64,000 nt of DNA from Petrosia ficiformis (Eukaryota > Porifera > Demospongiae > Haplosclerida > Petrosiidae). The position numbers were made by a program, and so were the translations under genes. Shown piece after piece: positions 1 through 10,467 of this stretch. Within the stretch, counting starts at the first letter, position 1. Each line of letters starts with the position of its first letter. The stretch covers positions 5,375,944 through 5,439,943 of the forward strand of contig OX345639.1 of the NCBI GenBank assembly GCA_947044365.1. Reading direction: 5' to 3'. The notes beneath the pieces are model-generated. The model was not told where the DNA came from and did not search any database. It saw nothing but the letters and a program-made list of their open reading frames with translations.

Positions 1-475
1 GACAAACATGGACAAGACTAAATTATGATACATTCATTCGTAGTATGTATACTACACTACTATGCTTAGAGCATATTATACTTGCTTAGCTTTAAACCGT
101 CCTTCATTATTACTCTTTCATCTTTTCATAATTTCTAATAATTTTTAATCATTGACATTATGATTTTACGAAAAATGACGGCCGAAGGCGCTAGTTATCA
201 ATTAAATTTTATTAATACATTTTGTAAGCCCTGCCCACAATAATTTACTAATTATAGTAAAACGACTCCACTCTGCACTCAATTTGGATCAAGAATTCTA
301 TTTGTTATTATAGACAGTGAAAATCCACTGTATAATTTTTATTTACACAGTCAGTTCATGTACAGCAGTGACTGGATGATCAATATTTGCAGCAAGTGTG
401 CTTGTTAATTATCTTCTGTCACATGATTTTCACGTGATCTACTGAAGATATAAGATTGTATTTGTAATTTCTATA
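1..475 (+). promoter_or_regulatory. 5' flank of BRF1
   Basis: AT-rich sequence upstream of the BRF1 start codon. I see no coding exon here. The last roughly 150 bases presumably hold the promoter and 5' UTR, because the ATG at 476 begins the zinc ribbon almost at once. No TATA box or other core element could be assigned with confidence. Confidence 0.35.
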
Positions 476-3400
476 ATGTCAACAGTCTGCAATCACTGTG
501 GGGGTACAGATATTGAATACGATGGTGCTAGGGGAGATGCCGTGTGTACTGGGTGTGGTTCCGTTCTTGAGGACAATATCATTGTATCAGAGGTGACCTT
601 TCAGGAACAAAGTACAGGAGCATCGTCCCTTATTGGTCAATTTGTATCATCTGAAGGTCATTAGCAATTACTTGCGTGATTACATGTATGTATGTATATG
701 TATGTATGTATGTACATATGTATGTATGAATGATTATTTGTATTTTTTTATAATTATGTTTTAAAACTATCAATGTACCTTTATTAGGTGGTGGAGGAAC
801 AAAGGGGACACTCACAGGATCTGGGTTTCATCACGGTTTAAGTAGAGACTCACGAGAAGTTACACTTCAACAAGGTAGTATGATCTAACTCATACCTGTG
901 TCATCAGTCTCATTCCCATTAGTTAGCCTTATACTCATACCATTACTCTCATTCTTATACTGTACAGCTTTGTTCTTATTTTTCAGCAAAACGAAGATTA
1001 ACACATTTGGGCAATCTCTTGAAACTGAATCAACATTGCATAGATACAGCATTTGGATTCTTTAAAATGGCTTTGCAGTTGAACCTCACTCGAGGTCGTA
1101 AATCAAGTATCATGGATACTGCATGTTTGTATTTGGTTTGTCGTAGCGAAGGAACTCCACGTATCCTTTATCAAAAAGAATAAGTCAATATTTATTTGAA
1201 GTATAATTTCACATAAAAGTTAAAAGAATTATAGTTTTTAAGATTCATCTTCATATTGCGTCTGGTTTGGTAATTTCTTGACTTCTGTATCAGATATGTT
1301 ACTGGACTTTAGTGATGTGCTGCAGGTATAGTTCTTTATACTTATCTTGGTGATGACATTTTCTATACTCTTTCATCCCTATTTATTTATGTAACCATTA
1401 ATTTTTCATCCATTCATTTATCCTGCCGTCCATTCACTTTTCAAACCATCCATTTAACTACTCACGTACTTGTCCATTCATCTTCTCATCCATTCATTCA
1501 TGCATGCATGCATCTACCCATCCATTTCTTTATCTACTCATCCATCTATTCATCTACTCATCCATTCATCCACTCACCTCATCCATTCATCCACTCACCT
1601 CATCCATTCATCCACTCATTCACTCATCCATTCATTTATCCATTCATTTATCCATTCATTTATCCATTCACCTACCTTCCATTTATACATCTACCTATTC
1701 AATCTACCTATTGAAGATGTAGATGTATAAATAGGTCCTGTTCACCTATCCATTCATCTACACAGATTAACGTATATTCATTAGGAAGAGCTTATCTGAA
1801 ACTATCCACAGCCTTACATATTAATCCACCTGCTATAGGTAAGTTATTCTCCCACTCCATTCTCCCTCTCTTCGTTCCTCTCTTTTCTTTGATACTTATT
1901 CTTTCTTTTATTCTCCAGATCCCTGTCTCTATATTCATAGGTTTGCTCATAAATTAGAACTAGGTGATAAAGTTCATAATGTTTCAATGACTGCCTTGAG
2001 ACTAGTAGCCAGAATGAAAAGAGATTGGATACATCATGGTAGAAGACCAGCTGGTCTATGTGGAGCAGGTTAGATTGTGTTGGATTTTGTTTCATAGCAT
2101 ATTTTCCAGCTACCACAATATATCACGTAATAGCCTCCCTAAATTAAAAGTTTCAGTCTATATAGAATATATTGCTAGGATGCTAACTGTCAGAGTTTCA
2201 ATATATTCATGCATATTTCATTATTGCACATGAAGTATGTCTATTTATACATAACTTATAGGGTATAGGTAGATTGACTGTAATGTGTGTCTCTGAATTG
2301 TAACGGTCATTCTCGTTCATAATGACCTCAGAAAAATGTTCATTACTTTAGTTTGGAATGACCAATGATTTTTTTACCTGTACCATTTTCATATAATAAT
2401 TATCCTTCCCATTCTTTTTTTGTGTATATCAAATTCAATCAATTACTTCATTATTGAGTTACAGTATAATCATGTATTAACCTTATGACATTAAACTATA
2501 CACTATATTACATATAAAGTCATCAAATCATAATTTTGAGGTCATTGTGAATATGAACAGACTTTAGTATTGTTCCTTCATCTGTCTTTTCTTCTTGTAA
2601 TCATTCTTTCACTGTATGTTCTTATTCAGCTCTCTTAGTGGCTGCTAGACTCCATAATTTCAGTAGATCAGTAAAGGAGATAGCTCGAGTTGTAAAACTC
2701 TCCGAAGGTACTATCAGAAAAAGGTATGTGTTCTATTACCATGACGATGGTTCCTAATGATTTAACCCTCTGTTTCACATCATTATACAGACTTGGAGAT
2801 TTTAAAGATACTCCTTCCAGTCGTCTCACGATCGATGAGTTTCTTAATATTGATCTTGAACAAGAACATGATCCTCCTTGCTTCTTAGAAGCTAAGAAGA
2901 AAGCTAAGCAGCTGCAGATTGTGCCTGTGGTGAGTAATTGAATCCAGAAGGTTACATACAGTACATGTATTATACATTTATATACATGTATATACATGCA
3001 ATATATACATGCATTTACATGTATAAGACTTTGTACTTTGAAAACATCAAAGTAGGTATAACATTAAGAGTCATTCACAATCACAAAACATGTCCATGAT
3101 TTTAGTTTGAAATAATCAAACAGTTATACATTTTTTCCTGCCCCATTTCAGAAATTCATATTATTATCCTTCGTTGTGCATGTCAAATTTCAATCCATTA
3201 CTTCATTATTCAGTTACGATATACATTAAACTATGCATTTTTGTACAAGTACATTATTGAGTTACGCGATGACCATGGACGCAAATATTATTCATTTGCG
3301 CAGTAATAATTTTGTCAAATGCTTAATTTTATCATTTGGAATATGAGTTCATAAAGTTGAATTGAAGTATTGTGTGTGTTTTTAGGACAAAGAAGCCACT

Positions 3401-6400
3401 GGTCTTGAAGAAAGTGTTGAAAATATTGAAGATAAAGATAAAGACCTTGAAGAAAGCGAAGGAGATGGGCTGACTGGGTTTGGTGGTATTAAAATGAGTT
3501 CAGTAGAAGACATAATAGCCAAAGCACGAATGACTGAAGCTTTTCTTAATGTTCCTACTGCTGGACTTACTGTTGATTTGTCAAGTTTAGCTGATTTAGT
3601 AAATGATGAAAATAAAATTGAAGATGGGATTGAAGGTATAGAGATATTATTATAAAAAGGCTGTTTGATTGGAGAAATAACTTTGCAAACCAATTAATTT
3701 TTAGCTGTAAAATGCTAAAATTGGGTAATAATCGCTACTAAACTGCCTATTCAATTGTATTTATAAACCAAAAAGACAATATTGCATCATCACATTGAAT
3801 GAAATATAAATATATTGCACATCACCAGTTTTGAGAAATTAGTACTTTAATTTTGTGATGTATTTCAGTTTTAGGTGATAATTCATATGTATGTTACCAC
3901 TAAAGATATTATATATACATGTTATGAGATGTATATATCTTGTTCATCCCAGAACAGGAAAGTTATGGAGGGAGTAAAAGTTTGGAAGACATCAAAGAAC
4001 AGAAAGATGATGGTGAATTGGATTTAGAAGGAATCAGTGATGAAGAAATTGAACAGGTAGAAAGAGAATACACGTTTTGTCAATTGTTTAATGAAATGAA
4101 TGAATGAATCAATGAATGAATGAATGAATGAATGAATGAATGAATGAATCAATGAATCAATGAATGAATGAATCAATGAATGAATCAATGAATGAATGAA
4201 TCAATGAATGAATCAATGAATGAATCAATGAATGAATGAATCAATGAATGAATGAATCAATGAATGAATGAATCAATGAATCAATGAATCAATGAATCAA
4301 TCAATGAATGAATCAATGAATCAATGAATGAATGAATCAATCATTGAATCGATGAATGAATCAATGAATGAATGAGAGATTGAATAAATGAGAGATTGAG
4401 TAAATGAGTGAATGAGAGATTTAATGAATCAATGAATTAATTAATCAATGAATGGATGAATGAATGATAATCGATTGAGAGATTGAATGGATGAATAAAT
4501 GAGAGATAGAATATAGAATGAGAGATGAGCGAATCAATGATTAAATGAATAAATGGATGGATGAATGAATGAATTTAAAATTAAAATTTTGTAGATGCTT
4601 CTATCAGAAGATGAAGTACAAATAAAATCAAAGCTATGGTTTGCTGAAAATGCTGACTATCTGAAGGAAATGGAAGGTCGGATAATATAATGATAATTAT
4701 ACTAATAATATTGAGTTATAGTAATTTCTTATATCTCTTATAGAAAGAAAAGAAAGATTAGCTGCACAACAAGCAGAAAAAGCCAGTCGACCAAGAAAGG
4801 TATATAGTGATATCATAATTCAGAGCTAATTCGGTTTCTGCAAAGTTGAGTGGAAAACTGAGCTCATTATAAATTCATGCGAACATTGCTATGGAAACAT
4901 GGAAATAAACATTCTTGTGTGTACATAGGGACAAGTCAATTGACTTTCAGAACCCATACTAGTGCACATATGGGAATTAAAATTATGAATTTATAATAAA
5001 CTCAGTTTCAACTCAATATGATTCTACTTTAGTGGTACCATGATAACTATAATGACATACTGTCTATTCACTCTATTGTGATATAACTGTGACAATCATG
5101 GTAGGAATATGTATTCTTGAATCTTCATTGATAATAGCAACTCACAAGGATCTTTTCTATTAATACATACATTTCATATTTAATGGTTATGTTATGTCAT
5201 GAAGTACCATATGACATGGAAATTTCCAGCAAGACTATTAGTCATTGATGTCTTCAATTTCTTGTTGATCAAGGGAAAGAATTGATATTTTTTGAGTTAC
5301 TGTGTGATGATTAGGTTGTTGTATTCTTGTAGAGAAATGTGAAAAGGAAGAAGAAAGAACAATATCAAACACCTGCTAGTTCAGCCGGAGAGGCCATTGA
5401 GAGAATGTTAGTAGAGAAGAAAATATCTTCAAAAATTAATTATGATGTATTACGAGATTTGGATAAAACTTTGTCTGGAGGAGGAGGAGGAGGAGGAGGA
5501 GGAGGAGGAGATGATGAAGATGATGATGACATGGAGGTAGATCAGTTTGGAATGAAATCTGTCTTAGCTCATATATCAGAACCTGAACAGAGTAGTAGTA
5601 GTTATGATGGTTTTATTCAGTCATCATTGAATATCAGCAGAATACCAAGTGGATCTAATAGACTACCTTCTTTAGCAACAAGAAAGAGAACTTTCACTCC
5701 TGCAATAAATAAAGATACTCTACCTAATAAGTTAGTTCCTCTTCATATATGTTTGTAAGGAGATTAATAATATTGTTTTTTTCACAGGATAATCAAAACT
5801 CACACAATGTCCATGACTTCAACAGAGGTAATTAGGAATCAATTTAAATAAATGTATTTTAATATAATTATAGTCAATGGCTTGGAGTGAATTGACCTCA
5901 GCTTGTATAGCAATTAACAATAGTAGCACCTGTTGTTATAAGCAAGTCAGGCTGGTCAGCTCTTTCTCAGCTTGTATAGCTGTTGTTATAAGCAAGTAAG
6001 GCTGGTCAGCTCTTTCTTTATTTAACTATCACAACATTATGTAATCATTATAGACAGTCAATTTGCTAAGAGTTGAGTACAGTTTCTATTGATAGTAGTG
6101 AATGGTTACTATGTATAGTAACAATGGTTAGATGAAGAAACTGCTGTTTGGTTTCACTTAACTGTATATGAGAAACTCAATCACTAATGATGCAGTGTTA
6201 AAGTAGAATCATGAGTTTACACTGAGTTATCATGGATCACAAATAATTACTCTGAAAATGTAGATAAGGTGTGTATAGTGTAGTGAATTACTTGGGAAAG
6301 TGTGTTTTGTATAGTGATTGAGCCCATAGTTAGTATATGTATATTTAAAAATATGAATTTATAATAAAGCTCAATTTCAACTCTACTTTTTTATTATTTC

Positions 6401-6664
6401 AGTTCAATCTCATTTCCAATACAGGTAGACAAGTCATCCCAATTATCAGAAGAAATGACAGGGTTAGACTCTTCAGACAGTAAACCTATTAATAAATCTA
6501 AAAGTACAGAACAGAATATGGTTATTGAAGAGAGTGGACCTGTTATATACGCAGAAGAGGATGATGAGGAGGGAGAAGGGGTAGGAGATGATGATATTGA
6601 AGATTTAGTTTATGAAGGCGATCCTTTATTGAACAGTGATTATGAAGATGGTAAGCAAGAGTGA
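476..6664 (+). CDS. BRF1: BRF1, TFIIIB subunit (RNA polymerase III initiation factor)
   Basis: Nuclear TFIIB-related factor that, with TBP and BDP1, recruits RNA polymerase III to tRNA and 5S genes. Exons by GT/AG and frame: 476-656, 788-874, 987-1160, 1294-1325, 1766-1838, 1919-2068, 2630-2723, 2791-2929, 3386-3635, 3953-4056, 4595-4676, 4744-4799, 5333-5754, 5788-5827, 6425-6664. They sum to 2124 nt, about 707 residues; vertebrate BRF1 is similar. The N-terminus is a zinc ribbon with Cys5, Cys8, Cys24 and Cys27. Two cyclin-like repeats follow, with hallmark stretches such as [27 protein letters not shown] and [11 protein letters not shown]. The C-terminal half is acidic, with the Brf-homology stretch [11 protein letters not shown] and an 11-Gly tract before an Asp/Glu run. 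The start is chosen because it directly precedes the ribbon. The last exon ends in an in-frame TGA, but a strong donor (gtaagc at 6652) overlaps it, so an extra 3' exon is possible. An AATAAA lies at 6761. Confidence 0.93.
1440..1735 (+). repeat. CATC/ATTC tetranucleotide microsatellite in BRF1 intron 4
   Basis: Runs of catccattcat-type units fill most of the intron before exon 5. The open frames here encode only low-complexity His/Ser/Ile repeats and are not genes. Confidence 0.8.
2315..2558. mobile_element. MITE-like repeat, family with GACCTCA ends (copy 1)
   Basis: The ends form an inverted repeat, gttcataatgacctca against tgaggtcattgtgaat. The core around 'cttcattattgagttacagtataat' recurs at about 3068-3250, 25080-25310, 48820-49034 and 56180-56380. 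This copy sits in BRF1 intron 6. No transposase was seen, so it is probably a non-autonomous element. Confidence 0.6.
3068..3250. mobile_element. MITE-like repeat, GACCTCA family (degraded copy 2)
   Basis: Shares the cattacttcattattcagttac core with the 2315-2558 copy but is more diverged. It lies in BRF1 intron 8. Confidence 0.45.
4088..4570 (+). repeat. TGAATGAATCAA microsatellite in BRF1 intron 10
   Basis: About 480 bases of tgaa/tcaa tetranucleotide units degrade toward the 3' end (gagagattgaat variants) and stop about 25 bases before the exon 11 acceptor. Confidence 0.9.
4821..5032. mobile_element. MITE-like inverted repeat family (TTATAATAAACTCAGTT)
   Basis: The left end has 'actgagctcattataaattcat' and the right end 'gaatttataataaactcagt', followed by 'tgattctactt'. 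Related copies occur at about 6201-6389 and 11498-11682. It lies in BRF1 intron 12. Confidence 0.5.
6201..6389. mobile_element. MITE-like inverted repeat, same family as 4821-5032
   Basis: Begins aaagtagaatcatgagttt and ends gaatttataataaagctcaat followed by tcaactctactttt. It occupies much of BRF1 intron 14. Confidence 0.45.
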
Positions 6665-8298
6665 TTAATGAATAGTGATGAACTGTTACTATTGAGTTTG
6701 AGGTTTTAAGCGTAGGGACACTCTGTGGTCTCCTTATGAAATATAAGTGGAATGGTACTTAATAAATAGTGATCCACTTGTAGTCCAATCACTAATCATT
6801 ATTATTAGTATTGATGTTGGTTAGTTTTGAGTGATATAACCGATAAGTGTACTATTAGCCTAATTTCTATAGAATGTCATTAAAAGCTTTTTTGATACAA
6901 TTCAATGTTTTGAGTAAATACTCAATTTCATTGAAAGGATTACAAGGTAAATGTAATATCAGGTTGATATTGGTCATTGGTAGATCAATTAATGGTTTAT
7001 CAGAATGTCCATATTTGTGCATCACTAAATTAATGAATAATAGAAGGTAGGATGACAAAACTTCTAAATGTAATACTTAGAATTAAAATCAAGGTTGTAA
7101 GCTTAGGGGCAAACTCAGTGGTCTACTTATGAAGTGTAGTGGTGGTAACATATTTAATCTCTTCTAGGATGATCTGAGTAATGTTTTCCTCTAAACTTTA
7201 AAAATTAACTGAAAAGTAGAGTAGTGCGGTGAGAATACTGGTCACACCTAACCAATCCGGGTCTGAACTGTAAGCTCCTGTCAGAGCGAGGACCAACACG
7301 ATTTACATAACGTGTATTATGCTGAATATACATGTACACATATATCAGTGTCCTACCCACACTGGTCGGGAATAACCACCACTCAGCATGAATTAACCAT
7401 CACTCAGATAACATATATATAGGCTATATACTGGGTAAACAGCAAGTTAGAATCCAACCACTACTCTAGGCAGAGCACTGACTTGTACATTCTTCTAAGT
7501 ATACTAACAGATCCAATTTTGTGTTAGTTTACACGGTTCAAATAAATTAATATCACCTCCTTTACTTGTATTATAATCGTTAGTCTCGCTAGCCAGACAA
7601 TGAAAATCACAAAGTGTTTGGTTCACGAGACTAATTATTGTGTATCATGAATGACTGCTTTCTTTCTGCTTTCTTCATCTTTTCTGCCTTTTTTCTCAAT
7701 CTCCTTCCTTCCTTATCATTTGACAGATGATTTTTCTTATTAATAGTAAAAATTCCCAGCGGTAATCAGATTTATCAATATTGTTAATATTTCATTTCAT
7801 TTTCTAATATACTATTTATGATCATACAAAAGATTATCAGATTCATTCGAGTAATTTGACATTGCAATTGGTGGGTTAATGATTTGGTCCTCATGAGTTA
7901 GAGAACACTATTTGTACCACACTGAAGATATAAAGAGTAGATAGTTATATTTTAGTAATTAAAAGTCAGGACATTGAGTAGTACTTCAGTTTCAATAAGT
8001 ATCTGAACTAAAATTGGAGTTGTATGATTGAGTGAAGAAGTTTCAGTATCCTCTATTTAGAGTACACAGAAGTATAAAGTAAAGATGTGAAGCAGTTTAA
8101 GAAGCCAGGATCACTTGTGATTTTCAAGTTGTTTGCTATCACCAATGAAGATATCATCACGAAAAAAATTTATTGTAGAATAAAAATACATTAGTATTAT
8201 AGATCTGGCAATATCATTATTATTAAAAAAATTAATAAAATTTTTATCCACCCATAAAAAATATTATATTACAATATTACACACTCGCACGCATTTAA
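6665..8298. other. Intergenic region between convergent BRF1 and SLC3-like genes
   Basis: No coding potential recognised. Contains an AATAAA at 6761 that could serve BRF1, a MITE-like repeat at 7346-7480, and a TTTATT at 8169-8174 (AATAAA on the minus strand) suitable for the SLC3-like mRNA. Confidence 0.6.
7346..7480. mobile_element. Short MITE with CAGTG...CACTG ends (CAGTGTTCTGCCC family)
   Basis: Starts cagtgtcctacccac and ends ggcagagcactg, with the internal motif 'gttagaatccaaccac'. Sister copies lie at 38626-38792, 44716-44914 and 51332-51526. The ends resemble hAT termini (CAGNG). This copy is internally deleted and its target duplication is unclear. Confidence 0.6.
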
Positions 8299-10389
8299 TC
8301 ATGATAATGGGATGTCACAAAAATTACATTTATTTTTTCCATATTGCGTAATTTTCTGACAACTGCCTTTTGTTTCAAAACCTCGTATAACTAATGCTTC
8401 ACATTGTGTTAAATGTATAGAAGATAAAGTGATTTTACCTGTGCGATTGAGATAAGAAGAGATAACAATTTCAGTATTTGAAAGAGACAGTTCTACTCCT
8501 GTTGTTATATTCTTATTTGAGAAGTTTATTACTACGAGATAAACTTCCTTGAAGTCTTCTTCTTCAGTCAGATGACGTAGATATACTAAGATATCTTCAG
8601 TGGCATTGATACATGTGTAAGTACCCTCAGTGAAGGCTGATTTTGAGCTTCTTAGTTGCAGAAGCTGTTTGTACAATTGTAATGCAGATATATTGCTTGA
8701 AGATTCTACCTCCACATTGACTTCAGAATAATTATGAGCTAATGGCAACCAGGGAGTAGCATTGGGAATTGTAAACCCAGCGTAATTACTAGTGTTCCAC
8801 TGCATCGGTGTTCGTTCAGTGTCTCGGTTAGCATATTTGTCATGAACCTTGTTTGCAGGAATTGCTACATTTGTCATTAAGATTTCCTCACCATAATAAG
8901 TAGTAGGTGTACCAGGTAGAGTCAAGAGAAGGACATTAAGTACCCGAGCAAGATATAATCCAACCTTTGAAGAAATACGAGGTTCGTCATGATTACCAAG
9001 AACCCAATTAGCGTCTGCACCTACAGGCATATTGCTGAGCCATTGTGAAACTATACAGGCAATGGTATTACCAGTCCAGTTACGATTATTAAGAAGAAAG
9101 AAATTAAATGGAAAAGTGAACTCATTATCATTGTTTCCATAGAACTGCATTACTTTTGGTAGCGTGTCGTAAACTTCACCTATAAAGATTCTTGGTGAGT
9201 GATAGCGGATGGAGTATTCGTCAATAATTTTTTTCCATTCTCGACATATTTGATGAACTCCTGGGAAATCTTTTGTCAAGTTGTGGATTTGGGAATCATA
9301 ACAGGTTGAACTGGTTATATTTGTTACACATTGTGTCGATGGAAAGGCTGAATTGCGAGTTTCATTCTGCAGTTTCGGATCTTCCAAGAGAAATTCCACA
9401 GCATCAACTCTGAAACCATCAACACCCATATCTAACCAGAACCGCAAAACATTCTTCATAGCTTCTTTAACTTCTGCATTCCGATAATTCAGATCTGGTT
9501 GGAACAGCGAGAACTGATGCAGGTACCACTGTTTTCTAGTGCTAACATACGTCCATGCACTCCCGCCAAACACACTTATCCAGTTATTTGGAGGTCCACC
9601 ATAGCTGTTATTATTGGCCCATATATACCAGTCTTGTTTGAGATTAGTCTGGTTACTTTTGCTTTCTTTAAACCAGGGATGTTCATCTGATGTATGGTTA
9701 GGAACGAAATCTAAAAGAAGATGAATTCCATTGTCATGAAGATCATTTAAAAGAAGCTTGAATTGTTCCATTGTCCCAAAGTATTTATATATAGCAGTGT
9801 AGTTAGATACATCATATCCATTGTCTTTCTGTGGTGATTCAAATATTGGATTTAGCCAAACTGCTTTAATGCCAATATCATTAAAGTAATTGATACGACT
9901 TCGAATACCTTCCAAGTCTCCTAAACCATCTCCATCACTGTCTTGAAAAGACCTGGGGTACACCTGATATATGACAGTCTTTTGCCACCATATTATTTCT
10001 TCAATATGTTTGGAGGTTATGATAAGTGCAATTGCTGTAGCAGTTAATGCTAGCATAAGAACTATCATAGAGATACCACAAGCCCATCTTCCTCTAGTGG
10101 AGTGCTTACTGGGTTCTGGACGTCTTGCATAATGTATAGATGTTCTCTCTGGGATTCGTATATTCACACTAGCTGAATTGTCTTCCACTGAGTATGGTAC
10201 ATCAAGGGGGTGTCTTCTTAATCCAGGCTTGGGTATTTTTGGAATAGGTAATGGACTTGATATTTTAATGGGTTTAGGGACTGGTTCAGAGGAAAAAGAT
10301 GTTACTACCTCCTCTTCCTCTTCCTCTTTCTCTTCGTTAGTTAAAAGAGTTACATTTTCATCTGTAGCTGTAGCCATCCAGCTTCGCAA
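8299..10389 (-). CDS. Membrane-anchored GH13 alpha-glucosidase-like protein, SLC3A1 (rBAT)-related
   Basis: Intronless 696-residue type II membrane protein. A cytosolic N-tail of about 100 residues is Pro- and Glu-rich. One membrane span follows at about 102-126, then an extracellular alpha-amylase-family TIM barrel beginning WWQKTVIYQVYPRSF. The substrate loop DFVPNHTSDEHPWF is present. GH13 catalytic residues are intact: nucleophile Asp329 (GFRVDAV), acid/base Glu405 (FIGEVYD) and Asp468 (GNHDEPR). A C-terminal beta domain and many N-glycosylation sequons follow. The closest known architecture is SLC3A1/rBAT, the heavy chain of b0,+ amino-acid exchangers. However, the Cys that rBAT carries just outside the membrane, for disulfide linkage to the light chain, is not seen between the span and WWQ. 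It may therefore be an active maltase-like enzyme, a heavy chain, or both. Met5 is an alternative start. The gene is divergent from EAPP. Confidence 0.88.
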   Translation of the reverse strand: MRSWMATATDENVTLLTNEEKEEEEEEVVTSFSSEPVPKPIKISSPLPIPKIPKPGLRRHPLDVPYSVEDNSASVNIRIPERTSIHYARRPEPSKHSTRGRWACGISMIVLMLALTATAIALIITSKHIEEIIWWQKTVIYQVYPRSFQDSDGDGLGDLEGIRSRINYFNDIGIKAVWLNPIFESPQKDNGYDVSNYTAIYKYFGTMEQFKLLLNDLHDNGIHLLLDFVPNHTSDEHPWFKESKSNQTNLKQDWYIWANNNSYGGPPNNWISVFGGSAWTYVSTRKQWYLHQFSLFQPDLNYRNAEVKEAMKNVLRFWLDMGVDGFRVDAVEFLLEDPKLQNETRNSAFPSTQCVTNITSSTCYDSQIHNLTKDFPGVHQICREWKKIIDEYSIRYHSPRIFIGEVYDTLPKVMQFYGNNDNEFTFPFNFFLLNNRNWTGNTIACIVSQWLSNMPVGADANWVLGNHDEPRISSKVGLYLARVLNVLLLTLPGTPTTYYGEEILMTNVAIPANKVHDKYANRDTERTPMQWNTSNYAGFTIPNATPWLPLAHNYSEVNVEVESSSNISALQLYKQLLQLRSSKSAFTEGTYTCINATEDILVYLRHLTEEEDFKEVYLVVINFSNKNITTGVELSLSNTEIVISSYLNRTGKITLSSIHLTQCEALVIRGFETKGSCQKITQYGKNKCNFCDIPLS

Positions 10390-10467
10390 TACAAGTCATC
10401 TGATTATAAACCACACCTCCAGATTGGTAAACAAAAAATCACATGGTCTGAGATTTTTGATAGTGTG
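10390..10467. promoter_or_regulatory. 78-bp bidirectional promoter/5' UTR gap, SLC3-like / EAPP
   Basis: The two start codons face away from each other with only 78 bases between them, so core promoters and 5' UTRs must overlap or extend into the neighbouring gene. No TATA box is evident. The shared-promoter reading is inferred from spacing. Confidence 0.5.

Noticed and set aside
1470..1730. Three overlapping 68-86 residue open frames rich in His/Ser/Ile/Pro
   Set aside because: They are translations of a CATC/ATTC microsatellite in BRF1 intron 4, in all three frames.
9499..9690. Plus-strand open frames antisense to the SLC3-like gene
   Set aside because: Shadow frames of a well-supported minus-strand coding sequence.
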